A DNA stretch of 49,710 nucleotides from Rummeliibacillus sp. POC4 (GCF_003576525.1 NZ_QWUA01000030.1:1-49710), one strand, 5' to 3'. Numbered from the stretch's first letter, positions 22,212-31,776 are shown. A program made the numbers and translations. Notes: a model not told the origin generated them from the letters alone.

Positions 22212-22811
22212 ATGAATACTGTAGTTCATGTAAAAAAACGTGAGGTCGGAAAGAAATCTGTATTGTCAACCTTAAGAAAAAATGGTTTTGTCCCAGCTGT
22301 GGTATATGGATATCAAATAGAACCAATACCAATTGCTGTAAACGAAAGAGAATTTGAAAGATTATTAAGTAAAGAGGGTAAAAATAGCATCATTTCTCTA
22401 AACATTGAAGGTAAAGAAGTAAAGGCGGTAGTGTTTCAGTTCCAGAAAGATACTACTAAAGAAAAGTATATTCATGTAGACTTTTTGTCAGTCGACATGT
22501 CTAAGTTAATCGGTATTGAAGTACCAATCGTATTAAAAGGATTACCTATTGGCGTTAAAGAAGGTGGTGTATTACATCAACCTCTTCGATTGATGAAGTT
22601 AATCGTAAAGCCAAATGAAATCCCTGAAAAAGTTGAGATTGATGTGTCCAACTTAGCTATTGGTCATGCTTTAACTATTGGAGATATTCGAAAAAAAGTA
22701 AAGTATACAATCTCAGGTGACGATCAAGTAACATTAGTAGTTGTATCAACACCAACTGTAAGAATGGATTTAGACACTGAAATAACGGATCAACCAGAAG
22801 AAGCGGTATAA
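22212..22811 (+). CDS. ctc: 50S ribosomal protein L25/general stress protein Ctc
   Basis: This L25/TL5-family protein binds 5S rRNA. The N-terminal L25 domain (about 1-90, FVPAVVYGYQIEPIPI) is followed by the C-terminal beta domain (about 95-185, GVKEGGVLHQPL). It is 199 residues. The only ATG is unusually far (about 12-13 bases) from the AAAGGAGGAG site at 22191-22200, so translation may be weak. It lies between prs and pth as in B. subtilis. Confidence 0.93.
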   Translation: MNTVVHVKKREVGKKSVLSTLRKNGFVPAVVYGYQIEPIPIAVNEREFERLLSKEGKNSIISLNIEGKEVKAVVFQFQKDTTKEKYIHVDFLSVDMSKLIGIEVPIVLKGLPIGVKEGGVLHQPLRLMKLIVKPNEIPEKVEIDVSNLAIGHALTIGDIRKKVKYTISGDDQVTLVVVSTPTVRMDLDTEITDQPEEAV

Positions 22812-22831
22812 CTAACTCTACCTTAACAGGA

Positions 22832-22865
22832 CCTTGCGTTATAAATGAAAACGTGAGGTTTTTAA
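22832..22865 (+). terminator. Terminator after ctc
   Basis: A 9-bp stem (CCTTGCGTT / AACGTGAGG, two G-U pairs) is followed by TTTTT. Confidence 0.75.
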
Positions 22866-22971
22866 TATATTGTAGCTATTTTTTCTAGTAATAATGTTAA
22901 GTAAACTGCATAATACTATGGAAATTGACTAATCTATCAGCTTAAATCTTTTCTCTAATCATTATGGCGTA

Positions 22972-22980
22972 TGTTAAAAT
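22972..22980 (+). promoter_or_regulatory. Extended -10 promoter of pth
   Basis: TG, one base, TAAAAT (22975-22980) forms an extended -10 box. No good -35 is seen. It is about 35 bases before the pth ATG. Confidence 0.45.
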
Positions 22981-23014
22981 AACAAGGATTAGTTAGAAAA
23001 GGAAGATGTCAAAT

Positions 23015-23572
23015 ATGAAGTTAATAATTGGATTGGGTAATCCTGGGAAAGAATATGAACATACTCACCACAATGTTGGGTTTGATACAATAGATTTATT
23101 AGCACAAAAGTGGAATATTCCATTAAATCAACAAAAATTCAACGCTATGTACGGCACTGCTCATCGTCCAGAAGGTAAAGTAATGTTGATGAAACCTCTT
23201 ACATATATGAATTTATCTGGGGAAGCTGTACGTCCTATGATGGATTACTTTGATATTGATGTAGAGGATATTGTCGTTATTTATGATGACTTAGATTTAG
23301 ATAAGGGGAAATTACGCCTTCGTCAAAAAGGAAGCGCAGGTGGTCATAATGGAATTAAATCTCTGATTCAGCACGTTGGCACGCAAAACTTTAACAGAAT
23401 CCGTGTAGGGATTAATCGACCACCAGTAGGCATGAAGGTACCAGACTATGTACTTTCAAAATTTTCGAAGGAAGAGCAACCATTAATGCATGATGCCTTT
23501 AATCGTGCAGCAGATGCCTGTGAATATTGGTTAGAAAAGCCATTCACAGAAGTGATGAATCGATTTAACTAA
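23015..23572 (+). CDS. pth: Peptidyl-tRNA hydrolase
   Basis: Pth frees tRNA from peptidyl-tRNA dropped by ribosomes; it is called spoVC in B. subtilis. It carries [12 protein letters not shown] with N9, catalytic H19 in [18 protein letters not shown] and a [13 protein letters not shown] block. The ATG at 23015 gives 185 residues and proper spacing to AAAGGAAG; the ATG at 23006 is too close to that site. The order pth-fin-mfd is conserved with B. subtilis. Confidence 0.97.
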   Translation: MKLIIGLGNPGKEYEHTHHNVGFDTIDLLAQKWNIPLNQQKFNAMYGTAHRPEGKVMLMKPLTYMNLSGEAVRPMMDYFDIDVEDIVVIYDDLDLDKGKLRLRQKGSAGGHNGIKSLIQHVGTQNFNRIRVGINRPPVGMKVPDYVLSKFSKEEQPLMHDAFNRAADACEYWLEKPFTEVMNRFN

Positions 23573-23579
23573 ATTGTGA

Positions 23580-23610
23580 AGCATAAAAGGAACCAAAGCT
23601 GTCTATACTT
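23580..23610 (+). promoter_or_regulatory. Possible sigma-F/G promoter of fin
   Basis: AGCATA (23580-23585), 18 bases, TATACTT (23604-23610) roughly matches the TGMATW / CATANTA pattern. fin is sigma-F-dependent in B. subtilis. Confidence 0.35.
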
Positions 23611-23632
23611 TTTATAAAAGGGAGGCATGCTT

Positions 23633-23860
23633 ATGGCTATTCGTTACAGATGTCGTCATTGCAACACGGAAATAGGCGTATTGCCATTTGATTCTGAAGA
23701 AAGTATTCGTAAACTTCATCAACTAAATGAACAAGATGCTAAGGAATTTATCCGTCATGAGCAAAATGGTGATACAACAGTAGAAAGTATTTGTGAACAT
23801 TGCGAAGACTCACTGAAGAAGTTCCCAAATTATTATGCATTAAAAAATTGGTTACAGTAA
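23633..23860 (+). CDS. fin: Anti-sigma-F factor Fin (YabK)
   Basis: Fin binds core RNA polymerase and helps switch the forespore from sigma-F to sigma-G. The 75-residue protein has two zinc-ribbon pairs: CRHC near the N-terminus and CEHC at about 61-64. The ATG at 23633 (MAIRYRCRHC) has AAAGGGAGG 7 bases upstream, whereas the ATG at 23627 is adjacent to it. Overall similarity to B. subtilis Fin is modest, but size, zinc pairs and the pth-fin-mfd position agree. Confidence 0.88.
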   Translation: MAIRYRCRHCNTEIGVLPFDSEESIRKLHQLNEQDAKEFIRHEQNGDTTVESICEHCEDSLKKFPNYYALKNWLQ

Positions 23861-23864
23861 ATCG

Positions 23865-23895
23865 CTTTGGCGCTTAGGCGTCCAAGGCCTTTTTC
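23865..23895 (+). terminator. Terminator between fin and mfd
   Basis: CTTTGG-CGC pairs with GCG-CCAAGG (one bulged T) and is followed by CCTTTTT. mfd starts about 50 bases later. Confidence 0.6.
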
Positions 23896-23943
23896 TGTAG
23901 ATTTTACAATATATATTGTATTTACCAAAGAAGGGAGGACGTT

Positions 23944-26900
23944 ATGAAGATATTACGTCAATTGTTAATGCAAGACCCACATGTACAACGGTTGTTAGAA
24001 GAGATTAAAAGTGGTCAAGATGCACAACTGATTACTGGTCTCTCGGGGAGTGCAAGACCTGCATTTTTAGATACAATTTATGATTATATTCAAAAACCTA
24101 TTTACATAATTTCACCAAACTTACTGCAAGCACAAAAAAACTTTGATGATTTAGTGAAACTTGTAGGTGAAGATTATGTTCACTATTATCCAGCCGATGA
24201 GTTTATCGCTGCTGATATGGCAACAGCGAGCCCAGAATTACGTGCCCAGCGTATTGAAACATTGGACCATATGTTACATCAACAAAAAGGTATCTATATA
24301 ATTCCTGTAGCAGGTATGCGTAAAGTTTTGCCTCCGAAAGAGGAATGGTTAAATTTACATTTAAATGCAACTGTCGGAGAAGAACTGATAGTAGAAGAGT
24401 GGCTTCAAAATCTAGTGACTATGGGGTATACAAGAAGCCACATGGTAACAACGCCTGGTGAGTTTGCTTTACGTGGAGGTATTTTAGATATTTATCCTCC
24501 ATATATTGAAAATCCAATTCGTGTTGAATTATTTGATACAGAGGTTGATTCGATTCGAACATTTTCAGCGGATGACCAACGTTCAATTGAAAAGTTAGAT
24601 CAGATTCATATTTTACCTGCCTCAGAGTTTGTATTGACGAGAGAACAGCGGCTACATGTTGCGCAAAAGTTGGATGAGGCTTTAGCAGATAGTCTAAAAA
24701 AGGTGAAAAAGAAGGAAATACAAGAACAACTCTATCAACACATTCAAGCGGATATAGAGCTACTCAAACAAGGAGAATTGCCTGAATTTATAAATAGATA
24801 TGGTTCGTTATTATATGACCAACCTTCGTTTCTAGGGGACTACTTTGCTCAAGATGGTCTTGTTGTATATGATGAGCTAGGACGTATTCAAGAAGTTATG
24901 GAAGCTTGGGAAAAGGAAGAGAAAGAATGGTATCTATCCCTAATTGAAGAAGGAAAATTAGTGCATGCTGTTAAACCTTCATATTCTTTAAAAGAAATCA
25001 TTGCAATGATACATTTACCGTCAATTTATTTCGCTTTATTTGCGAGATCATTTTCAGGAATTCGTTTTAAAAAGACGACAAGTTTTTCATGTAAACCTAT
25101 GCAACATTTCCATAGTCAAATGCCTTTGTTGAAAAATGAAGTAGAACGTTGGCAACTAGGAAAATTCACTGTCCTATTTGTAACAGAAAATGAAGAACGT
25201 CTATCAAACATACAAACAACTTTAGCAGATTACGATATTCATATACAGATTGGTGAACCTAGAAAAGAAGGTATCTTTGCTATTTCTGGCCAATTATCTG
25301 CAGGCTTTGAATTACCTTTGCAACGTTTAGCTATTGTCACTGAGGAAGAGCTTTTTAAACAAAAGACGAAGAAGAAAAAAAGTCGACCTCAAAAAATGAC
25401 CAATGCTGAAAGAATAAAAAGTTACACAGAGATAAAACCTGGCGATTATGTGGTGCATATTCATCATGGTATAGGGAAATATATCGGCATTGAAACGCTA
25501 GAGGTCAATGGCAAGCATAAGGATTATCTACATATCCGATATCGTGCGGACGATAAGCTTTATGTTCCTGTCGATCAAATCGATTTAATCCAAAAATACG
25601 TTGGATCAGAAGATAAAGAGCCAAAACTTCACAAATTAGGCGGAACAGAATGGAAAAAAACAAAGAGTAAGGTATCATCAGCAGTACAAGATATTGCAGA
25701 TGATTTAATCAAACTATATGCAAAACGTGAGGCGGAAAAAGGTTATGCATTCTCTCCTGATGGTGATGAACAACGTGCATTTGAAGAGGCATTCCCTTAT
25801 GAAGAAACAGAAGATCAACTGAGGACAATCCAAGAAGTGAAGATAGATATGGAAAGAGAGCGTCCTATGGATCGTCTTGTTTGTGGGGACGTTGGATACG
25901 GGAAAACTGAAGTCGCTATTCGTGCTGCATTCAAAGCTGTTATGGATGGTAAACAAGTAGCCTTTTTAGTACCAACAACCATTTTAGCTCAACAACATTT
26001 TGAAACTTTCCAGGAAAGATTCCAAGATCAAGCTATTTCAATTGGCCTTTTGAGTCGTTTCCGCACACGTAAACAACAAAATGAAACATTAAAAGGGCTA
26101 AAAGATGGATCTGTAGATATTGTTATTGGAACACATCGATTGTTATCAAAAGACGTTGTTTATAAAGACCTTGGATTATTAGTAGTCGATGAGGAACAAC
26201 GTTTTGGTGTTACCCATAAGGAAAAGATTAAGCATTTAAAGACAAATGTAGATGTATTAACGTTAACAGCAACTCCGATACCTCGTACATTGCATATGTC
26301 AATGGTAGGAGTGAGAGATTTATCTGTTATCGAAACGCCACCTGCTAATCGATTCCCCGTACAAACGTATGTTATGGAGCATAATGGAGCCCTTGTACGT
26401 GAAGCAATTGAACGTGAAATGTCCCGAGGAGGGCAAATATTCTATTTACACAATCGTGTTGACGATATGGCCCGTAAAGTAGAAGAAATTCAAATGCTTG
26501 TACCAGATGCTCGAGTAGGGTTTGCCCATGGGCGAATGACAGAGTCTGAATTAGAATCTGTAATCCTACGTTTTTTAGATGGTGACTATGATGTTTTAGT
26601 AACAACAACAATTATCGAAACAGGTATTGATATTCCAAATGTAAATACATTAATTGTAAACAATGCGGACAGGATGGGCCTTTCACAACTTTATCAATTA
26701 AGAGGGCGAGTTGGGCGTTCTAATCGTATAGCATATGCTTATTTCATGTATCAAAGAGATAAAGTATTAACAGAGGTAGCAGAACAACGCTTACAAGCGG
26801 TGAAAGAGTTTACAGAGCTTGGTTCAGGCTTCAAAATTGCTATGCGCGATTTATCTATTCGTGGAGCAGGAAACTTACTTGGTTCGCAACAACATGGCTT

Positions 26901-27471
26901 TATCGATTCAGTTGGGTTTGATCTGTATTCTCAAATGCTAGAGGAAGCAATTTCTGAGCGTCAAACAGGTGTGAAGAAAGAGGAAGAAAAAGATATTGAA
27001 ATTTTAATCCCTTACGATGCATATATACCTGATGCTTATATTCCAGATGGTTATCAAAAAATACAAATGTACAAACGTATTAAAGGAATGGATGAAGAGG
27101 AAGACTACTACGAAATTTTAGAAGAATTACAAGATCGTTTTGGAGATTTACCAACTGAAACTGAGCGATTACTTCGAATTGCACGGATAAAAGTATGGGC
27201 TAAAAGGGTTGGTGTCGATTCGATTAAAACAAAAAATAAAATAATAATTATTGATATTTCTGAAGAAGGAACAGCTAGTCTAGATGGAGGTAAAGTCGTT
27301 TCAGAATCTATGCAATTTGGGCGTGCGGTAGGGTTCCAATTAGAAGGACAACGATTAGTCTTAACCATTGATGAGAAAAAGGCAGAGAGACAATCTCCAT
27401 TTGATATTCTAGAAACATTGATGAAGTTATTACCAACAGCCATTCATCAAAAGGTAGAGATAAGAGACTAA
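23944..27471 (+). CDS. mfd: Transcription-repair coupling factor Mfd
   Basis: Mfd is an ATP-driven translocase that removes RNA polymerase stalled at lesions and recruits UvrA. It is full length at 1175 residues. The UvrB-like N-terminal part covers about 1-350. The RNA-polymerase-interaction (CarD-like) domain begins near 495 (GDYVVHIHHGIGKYIG). Walker A GDVGYGKT is at about 648-655 and the DEEQ box at about 750. The TRG region with RGRVGRS and GAGNLLGSQQ follows, then the C-terminal regulatory domain. The ATG follows AGGGAGG. Confidence 0.97.
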   Translation: MKILRQLLMQDPHVQRLLEEIKSGQDAQLITGLSGSARPAFLDTIYDYIQKPIYIISPNLLQAQKNFDDLVKLVGEDYVHYYPADEFIAADMATASPELRAQRIETLDHMLHQQKGIYIIPVAGMRKVLPPKEEWLNLHLNATVGEELIVEEWLQNLVTMGYTRSHMVTTPGEFALRGGILDIYPPYIENPIRVELFDTEVDSIRTFSADDQRSIEKLDQIHILPASEFVLTREQRLHVAQKLDEALADSLKKVKKKEIQEQLYQHIQADIELLKQGELPEFINRYGSLLYDQPSFLGDYFAQDGLVVYDELGRIQEVMEAWEKEEKEWYLSLIEEGKLVHAVKPSYSLKEIIAMIHLPSIYFALFARSFSGIRFKKTTSFSCKPMQHFHSQMPLLKNEVERWQLGKFTVLFVTENEERLSNIQTTLADYDIHIQIGEPRKEGIFAISGQLSAGFELPLQRLAIVTEEELFKQKTKKKKSRPQKMTNAERIKSYTEIKPGDYVVHIHHGIGKYIGIETLEVNGKHKDYLHIRYRADDKLYVPVDQIDLIQKYVGSEDKEPKLHKLGGTEWKKTKSKVSSAVQDIADDLIKLYAKREAEKGYAFSPDGDEQRAFEEAFPYEETEDQLRTIQEVKIDMERERPMDRLVCGDVGYGKTEVAIRAAFKAVMDGKQVAFLVPTTILAQQHFETFQERFQDQAISIGLLSRFRTRKQQNETLKGLKDGSVDIVIGTHRLLSKDVVYKDLGLLVVDEEQRFGVTHKEKIKHLKTNVDVLTLTATPIPRTLHMSMVGVRDLSVIETPPANRFPVQTYVMEHNGALVREAIEREMSRGGQIFYLHNRVDDMARKVEEIQMLVPDARVGFAHGRMTESELESVILRFLDGDYDVLVTTTIIETGIDIPNVNTLIVNNADRMGLSQLYQLRGRVGRSNRIAYAYFMYQRDKVLTEVAEQRLQAVKEFTELGSGFKIAMRDLSIRGAGNLLGSQQHGFIDSVGFDLYSQMLEEAISERQTGVKKEEEKDIEILIPYDAYIPDAYIPDGYQKIQMYKRIKGMDEEEDYYEILEELQDRFGDLPTETERLLRIARIKVWAKRVGVDSIKTKNKIIIIDISEEGTASLDGGKVVSESMQFGRAVGFQLEGQRLVLTIDEKKAERQSPFDILETLMKLLPTAIHQKVEIRD

Positions 27472-27480
27472 TTTTTGTTA

Positions 27481-27511
27481 TGTATATTTTTTATTTGATT
27501 GCTCCATACTA
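27481..27511 (+). promoter_or_regulatory. Sigma-G promoter of spoVT
   Basis: TGTATA (27481-27486), 18 bases, CATACTA (27505-27511). The -10 fits the sigma-G consensus CATANTA and the -35 nearly fits TGMATW. spoVT is sigma-G-dependent in B. subtilis. Confidence 0.8.
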
Positions 27512-27557
27512 ACGGCAAGTACAATATTGAAAATTTGTCGAAAGTGAGGCAACACGA

Positions 27558-28094
27558 ATGAAAGCAACAGGCATTGTGCGCCGAATCGATGATTTAGGAC
27601 GCGTAGTTATCCCGAAAGAGATACGAAGAACTTTACGCATTCGTGAAGGTGACCCATTAGAAATATTTACCGATCGTGAAGGGGAAATTATATTAAAAAA
27701 ATATTCTCCTATTAATGAGTTGAGTGATTTTGCTTTATCTTATGTTGAGACATTATTTGAAACATTGGGCACGAGTGCACTCATTAGTGATCGAGATGAA
27801 ATTATTGCTGCAGCAGGTGTATCTAAAAAAGAGTATTTGAATCGCCAAATATCTACTTTTGCAGAAGATTGTATTCTACAAAGAACTGTTATTGTTGAAA
27901 AACATGAAAACTCTGTTGAAATTGTACCTGGGCAAATTGAGCAGATTAAATCTTATTGTATAGCTCCAATTGTAGTTAGTGGGGATGCAATAGGTGCTGT
28001 TTATATTTTGTCTAAGATGCATTTTATCGGTGATACTGAACAAAAGGTAGCTGAAACAGCAGCACATTTTTTAGCAAAACAAATGGAAGATTAA
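27558..28094 (+). CDS. spoVT: Stage V sporulation regulator SpoVT
   Basis: SpoVT modulates the sigma-G regulon in the forespore. The N-terminal AbrB-type DNA-binding domain (MKATGIVRRIDDLGRVVIP, then RRTLRIREGDPLEI) covers about 1-52 and the GAF-like domain about 58-175. It is 178 residues, the B. subtilis size. The first half resembles AbrB encoded at 5961-6239. It has its own sigma-G-type promoter and terminator. Confidence 0.97.
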   Translation: MKATGIVRRIDDLGRVVIPKEIRRTLRIREGDPLEIFTDREGEIILKKYSPINELSDFALSYVETLFETLGTSALISDRDEIIAAAGVSKKEYLNRQISTFAEDCILQRTVIVEKHENSVEIVPGQIEQIKSYCIAPIVVSGDAIGAVYILSKMHFIGDTEQKVAETAAHFLAKQMED

Positions 28095-28101
28095 AAATAA
28101 A

Positions 28102-28145
28102 AGCCATTCGACTATTGAAGGATCTCAATAGGGGATGGTTTTTTA
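28102..28145 (+). terminator. Terminator after spoVT
   Basis: GCCAT and CTATTGA pair with TCAATAG and ATGGTT around a small loop and internal mismatch, followed by TTTTTT. Confidence 0.82.
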
Positions 28146-28156
28146 TATAGGAAAAG

Positions 28157-28474
28157 TTAATCCTTTAAACGAATCGATTTTAGAGCAGATGATGCATTAA
28201 GAAGATCTAACATTTCCCTCGTATTATTTTTAGGTGAGGAGGGTATTAGAGAAGATTCCGCTTCACTTATCCGTAATTCGGAGATTAAAGTTTTCGTACC
28301 ATTTGCCTTTAATAAGTATTTACGAACAAAACCATTTTTTCTTTCCATTATCATACGAGGATACTTGTATTTAAATCTTCCTTCAACTTTTAGGTAGTTT
28401 TCTTGTGTAAAAGGTGACTGTTTGAATTTAGCAGTATTTTGGAATGTATCTATTTTTGAAACAGAGAATTTCAT
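28157..28474 (-). CDS. Hypothetical protein, unrecognised, minus strand
   Basis: I do not recognise this 105-residue protein. It is judged real because the ATG has a strong ribosome site (GAGGAGGGG, 28488-28480) 5 bases upstream and it fills a gap between two plus-strand genes with no overlap. The product is basic and soluble: N-terminal MKFSVSKIDTF, a lysine/arginine-rich middle (RFKYKYPRM, then ERKNGFVRKYLL) and a C-terminal LDLLNASSALKSIRL. No cysteines, membrane segment or known motif are seen. TATAGA with TG one base upstream (28504-28496) could be a -10 box, though very close to the ribosome site. B. subtilis has no gene here. Confidence 0.65.
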   Translation of the reverse strand: MKFSVSKIDTFQNTAKFKQSPFTQENYLKVEGRFKYKYPRMIMERKNGFVRKYLLKANGTKTLISELRISEAESSLIPSSPKNNTREMLDLLNASSALKSIRLKD

Positions 28475-28622
28475 AGAAACCCCTCCTCGTTGCTATCTAT
28501 ACCATTTTTATCGACTGAATTTTCTGGAATTTAATATTAATAGATTGAATATCCAACACTATTTATTAATAATCAATTCCTTTGCTATAACGCTGTGGAA
28601 ATATCGAAGTATAGGATAAATA

Positions 28623-28631
28623 TGCTATACT
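28623..28631 (+). promoter_or_regulatory. Extended -10 promoter of the flippase gene
   Basis: TG, one base, TATACT (28626-28631) is an extended -10 box about 55 bases before the ATG at 28687. The -35 region is poor. Confidence 0.5.
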
Positions 28632-28686
28632 GTTCTAAAATCTTGTAAAGAAAATGAATTGATGAATTAAAGGAAAGAGGATTATC

Positions 28687-30309
28687 ATGTCCGAAAAATG
28701 GGGGATGAAAGCGTATTTAAAAGGCGTTGCTCTTCTTACTATAGCAGCCCTTGTTGTTAAGATATTGAGCATGGTATACCGTGTGCCTTTTCAAAATTTA
28801 GTCGGGGATCATGGCTTTTATATTTATCAGCAAGTTTATCCGTTTATAGCAATTTTCGTTACATGGACGGCTAGTGGCTTAGCAGTGGCAATTTCTAAAA
28901 TCCTTGCAGATATAGAGGATACTAGTGATGAAGGTGAAAGAAGTACAGTATTACTGATTATTTTCATCTTTTTAGTGGTTCTATCAATAGTCTGTTTTAG
29001 TATTTTATACTTTGGTGCACGATTTTTTGCATATTGGATGGGCGATATAAAACTAGCTGGTTTACTTAGAATCGGATCATTTGTTGCCTTTAGTATGCCA
29101 CTATTAGCAATTTATAAAGGGGTATTCCAATCAGTAGGTATTATGCAGCCAGTTGCATATGCACAAATTGTTGAGCAAACAGTGCGAGTAGCAGTTATTT
29201 TAGGTGGTACGTATATCATCATGTCTACCACTGAATCTTTATATGGTGCGGGGAAAATAGCCTTATTGGGGACAGTTGTAGGGGAATTTGCAGGAATACT
29301 ATTATTAGCTGTATATATAAAGAAACAGTCAACCGATATTAAATTGGGTAGAGTCGGAAAAAGGAAGCTGGCCACTTGGGGAATATTAAAAAAATTAATC
29401 GTATTAAGTATAAGTGTTAGTATGAGCAGTTTAGTCTTACTAGTATTTCAATTAATCGATTCATTTACAATTTATAGTACGTTAAAAGAAAGTGGAATGA
29501 ATCCTCTTCGGGCAATGGAAACGAAAGGGATTTATGATCGAGGCCAACCGTTAGTACAAGTTGGTTTAGTGATAGCGTCGTCTCTTTCACTTGCAATTGT
29601 TCCATTAGTTGCACATGCTTCTAAACGAAACCAAGGGCACAATGCTGAACGTTATATACAGCTAACATACCGTACAGCTCTCTTATTTGGTCTTGCAGCA
29701 GCTGTTGGTTTAATACTTGTTATGCCGAATATTAACATGACCTTGTTTGAAACAACAGATTTGTCAAATGTTCTATCTGTATTTGTATTACAAATCATTT
29801 GGTTATCACTTATTCTGACATTAACAGCGATGCTACAAGGTTTAGATTATTTGAAAATACCCGCTCTCTTATTAGTTCTAGGTGTATTCGTTAAACTGTT
29901 TTTTAATAAATTATTCATTTTGCAATTTGGAATAGCTGGAGCTGCTTGGACAGGAAATTTAGCGCTTTTTATAACAGTAATTGGTCTTATATGGTATTTT
30001 AAAAAAGAGGAAAAAATTCAATTAGCGCTGCCGCGGTTTTATTTTGGTGCGTCGCTCGCTTTGCTCGCGATGATATTAGTTGTAGTGCTATTTACAATAC
30101 TTGCAGAACCAATGATTTTTCCTTCCATAGCGGGGCGCGCACGAGCGTTGGTACTTTGTATTTCTAAAGCTGCAATAGGTGCATTTGTATTTTTAACAAT
30201 GCTTGCCAAGCTGAAAATATTATCTATAAGAGATTGGTATCTATTACCTTTCGGACGTCGTATGGCAAGCTATCAACTTGCTTTACAACGAAAAAATAAA
30301 CAAAATTAG
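28687..30309 (+). CDS. SpoVB/YabM-type polysaccharide or lipid flippase (MVF/MOP family)
   Basis: This 540-residue integral membrane protein with about 14 hydrophobic helices belongs to the MOP exporter superfamily that includes SpoVB, MurJ-like and Wzx flippases. KGVALLTIAALVVKILSMVYRVPFQ at the N-terminus contains the typical first helix and the RVPFQN motif. It takes the place of yabM in B. subtilis. The substrate (lipid II or a wall polysaccharide) cannot be read from the sequence. The ATG follows AGGAAAGAGG. yabN starts just after its stop. Confidence 0.88.
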   Translation: MSEKWGMKAYLKGVALLTIAALVVKILSMVYRVPFQNLVGDHGFYIYQQVYPFIAIFVTWTASGLAVAISKILADIEDTSDEGERSTVLLIIFIFLVVLSIVCFSILYFGARFFAYWMGDIKLAGLLRIGSFVAFSMPLLAIYKGVFQSVGIMQPVAYAQIVEQTVRVAVILGGTYIIMSTTESLYGAGKIALLGTVVGEFAGILLLAVYIKKQSTDIKLGRVGKRKLATWGILKKLIVLSISVSMSSLVLLVFQLIDSFTIYSTLKESGMNPLRAMETKGIYDRGQPLVQVGLVIASSLSLAIVPLVAHASKRNQGHNAERYIQLTYRTALLFGLAAAVGLILVMPNINMTLFETTDLSNVLSVFVLQIIWLSLILTLTAMLQGLDYLKIPALLLVLGVFVKLFFNKLFILQFGIAGAAWTGNLALFITVIGLIWYFKKEEKIQLALPRFYFGASLALLAMILVVVLFTILAEPMIFPSIAGRARALVLCISKAAIGAFVFLTMLAKLKILSIRDWYLLPFGRRMASYQLALQRKNKQN

Positions 30310-30318
30310 GTGAAGAAT

Positions 30319-31776
30319 ATGCATCAACTTACAATCATTGGACTAGGCGCAGGAGATTTTGAACAACTCCCAATAGGTGTCTATAGAAAGTTAAAACAAG
30401 CAAAGAAAATATGTGTACGTACTAAAGAACATGCTGTATTAGATGAATTAGCAAACGAAGGTATTCAATTTGAAAGTTTCGATGCAATGTATGAAAAACA
30501 TGAAGATTTTTTACCGGTATATGAAGAAATTGTAGAGACATTATTAAAATATATAGAATCTGAAGATGTAATATATGCCGTTCCTGGGCACCCTTTGATG
30601 GCTGAAATGACTGTACAACTTTTGATTGAAGCCGAAAAGAAAGGTCAAGTCCAACTTAAAATTGAAGGTGGACAAAGTTTCTTAGATGCCGTTTTCGGAG
30701 CTCTTCGTATTGATCCAATTGATGGGTTTGAACTTGTTAATGGTACAACTTTTTCTATCCATCAAGTGAACATGTACAAGCATTTATTAATTGCACAAGT
30801 ATATGATCAATTCAGCGCTTCAGAAGTAAAATTAACTTTATTGGAAAAGTATCATCCAGATTATCCTATCAAAATTGTAACTGCTGCAGGATCAAAAGAT
30901 GAAATGATTCGTACTGTACCTTTACATGAGTTAGATCATGTTGCAGAAATAAATAATTTAACAACAGTGTATGTTCCACCTGTGAAAGATAAAAAGGATG
31001 CGCTTCGTGAATGGTCAACATTCCGTGAAATTATCAAAACATTAAGAAGTCCTGATGGTGGTTGCCCTTGGGATCGAGCTCAAACGCATGAAAGTCTAAA
31101 ACGTTATATGTTAGAAGAAGTACATGAATTTTTACAAGCTATTGATGAACAAGATGATGAGCATATGATTGAAGAACTTGGCGATGTATTACTTCAAGTA
31201 TTTATGCAAGCACAAATTGCAGAAGATGATGGGTACTGGAATTTAGAAGATATTTTGGCTGGGGTAGCAGGGAAAATGATACGCCGCCATCCTCATGTCT
31301 TTAGTGATGTACAGGTTGAAAGTGTAGAAGATGTCAATGCCAACTGGGAAAAAATAAAGAAAAAAGAACATCAAAATGATGATCATGCAGAACCGTTATT
31401 AAAAGGTGAATATCGTGCAACTTCTTCGTTGCAAACATCCTATAACTATCAACGTAGAGCAGCTAAAGTGGGGTTTGAATGGCCTAATATTGATGGAGTT
31501 TGGGAAAAGGTAGCTGAGGAATGGCAAGAATTCCGCCAAGAAATAGAAAATGGCACACAAGAAACTAGACTAGATGAATTTGGCGACGTATTGTTTACAC
31601 TTGTAAACTTGGCGCGAGTATATAAAATCTCTGCAGAAGATGCGATGCTTCACGCAAATGCAAAATTTGCAAAGAGATTTGGCTATGTAGAACAACAAGT
31701 TATAGCTGGCCGAAAGGATTTTAAAGACTATTCACTCGAAGAATTAGATAAGTTTTGGCAAGATGCAAAACAATAA
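30319..31776 (+). CDS. yabN: YabN: tetrapyrrole methylase-like and MazG fusion protein
   Basis: A natural fusion. The N-terminal SAM-dependent tetrapyrrole-methylase-type domain (about 1-215) opens TIIGLGAGDFEQLPIG and has VPGHPLMAEM. The C-terminal MazG NTP pyrophosphohydrolase (about 225-485) has LRSPDGGCPWDRAQTH, EEVHEF and EELGDVLLQV. MazG proteins hydrolyse NTPs to NMP and PPi; the role of the methylase part is unclear. The ATG at 30319 is preferred over GTG 30310, which overlaps the AGGTGA site. rqcP follows 17 bases later. Confidence 0.94.
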   Translation: MHQLTIIGLGAGDFEQLPIGVYRKLKQAKKICVRTKEHAVLDELANEGIQFESFDAMYEKHEDFLPVYEEIVETLLKYIESEDVIYAVPGHPLMAEMTVQLLIEAEKKGQVQLKIEGGQSFLDAVFGALRIDPIDGFELVNGTTFSIHQVNMYKHLLIAQVYDQFSASEVKLTLLEKYHPDYPIKIVTAAGSKDEMIRTVPLHELDHVAEINNLTTVYVPPVKDKKDALREWSTFREIIKTLRSPDGGCPWDRAQTHESLKRYMLEEVHEFLQAIDEQDDEHMIEELGDVLLQVFMQAQIAEDDGYWNLEDILAGVAGKMIRRHPHVFSDVQVESVEDVNANWEKIKKKEHQNDDHAEPLLKGEYRATSSLQTSYNYQRRAAKVGFEWPNIDGVWEKVAEEWQEFRQEIENGTQETRLDEFGDVLFTLVNLARVYKISAEDAMLHANAKFAKRFGYVEQQVIAGRKDFKDYSLEELDKFWQDAKQ

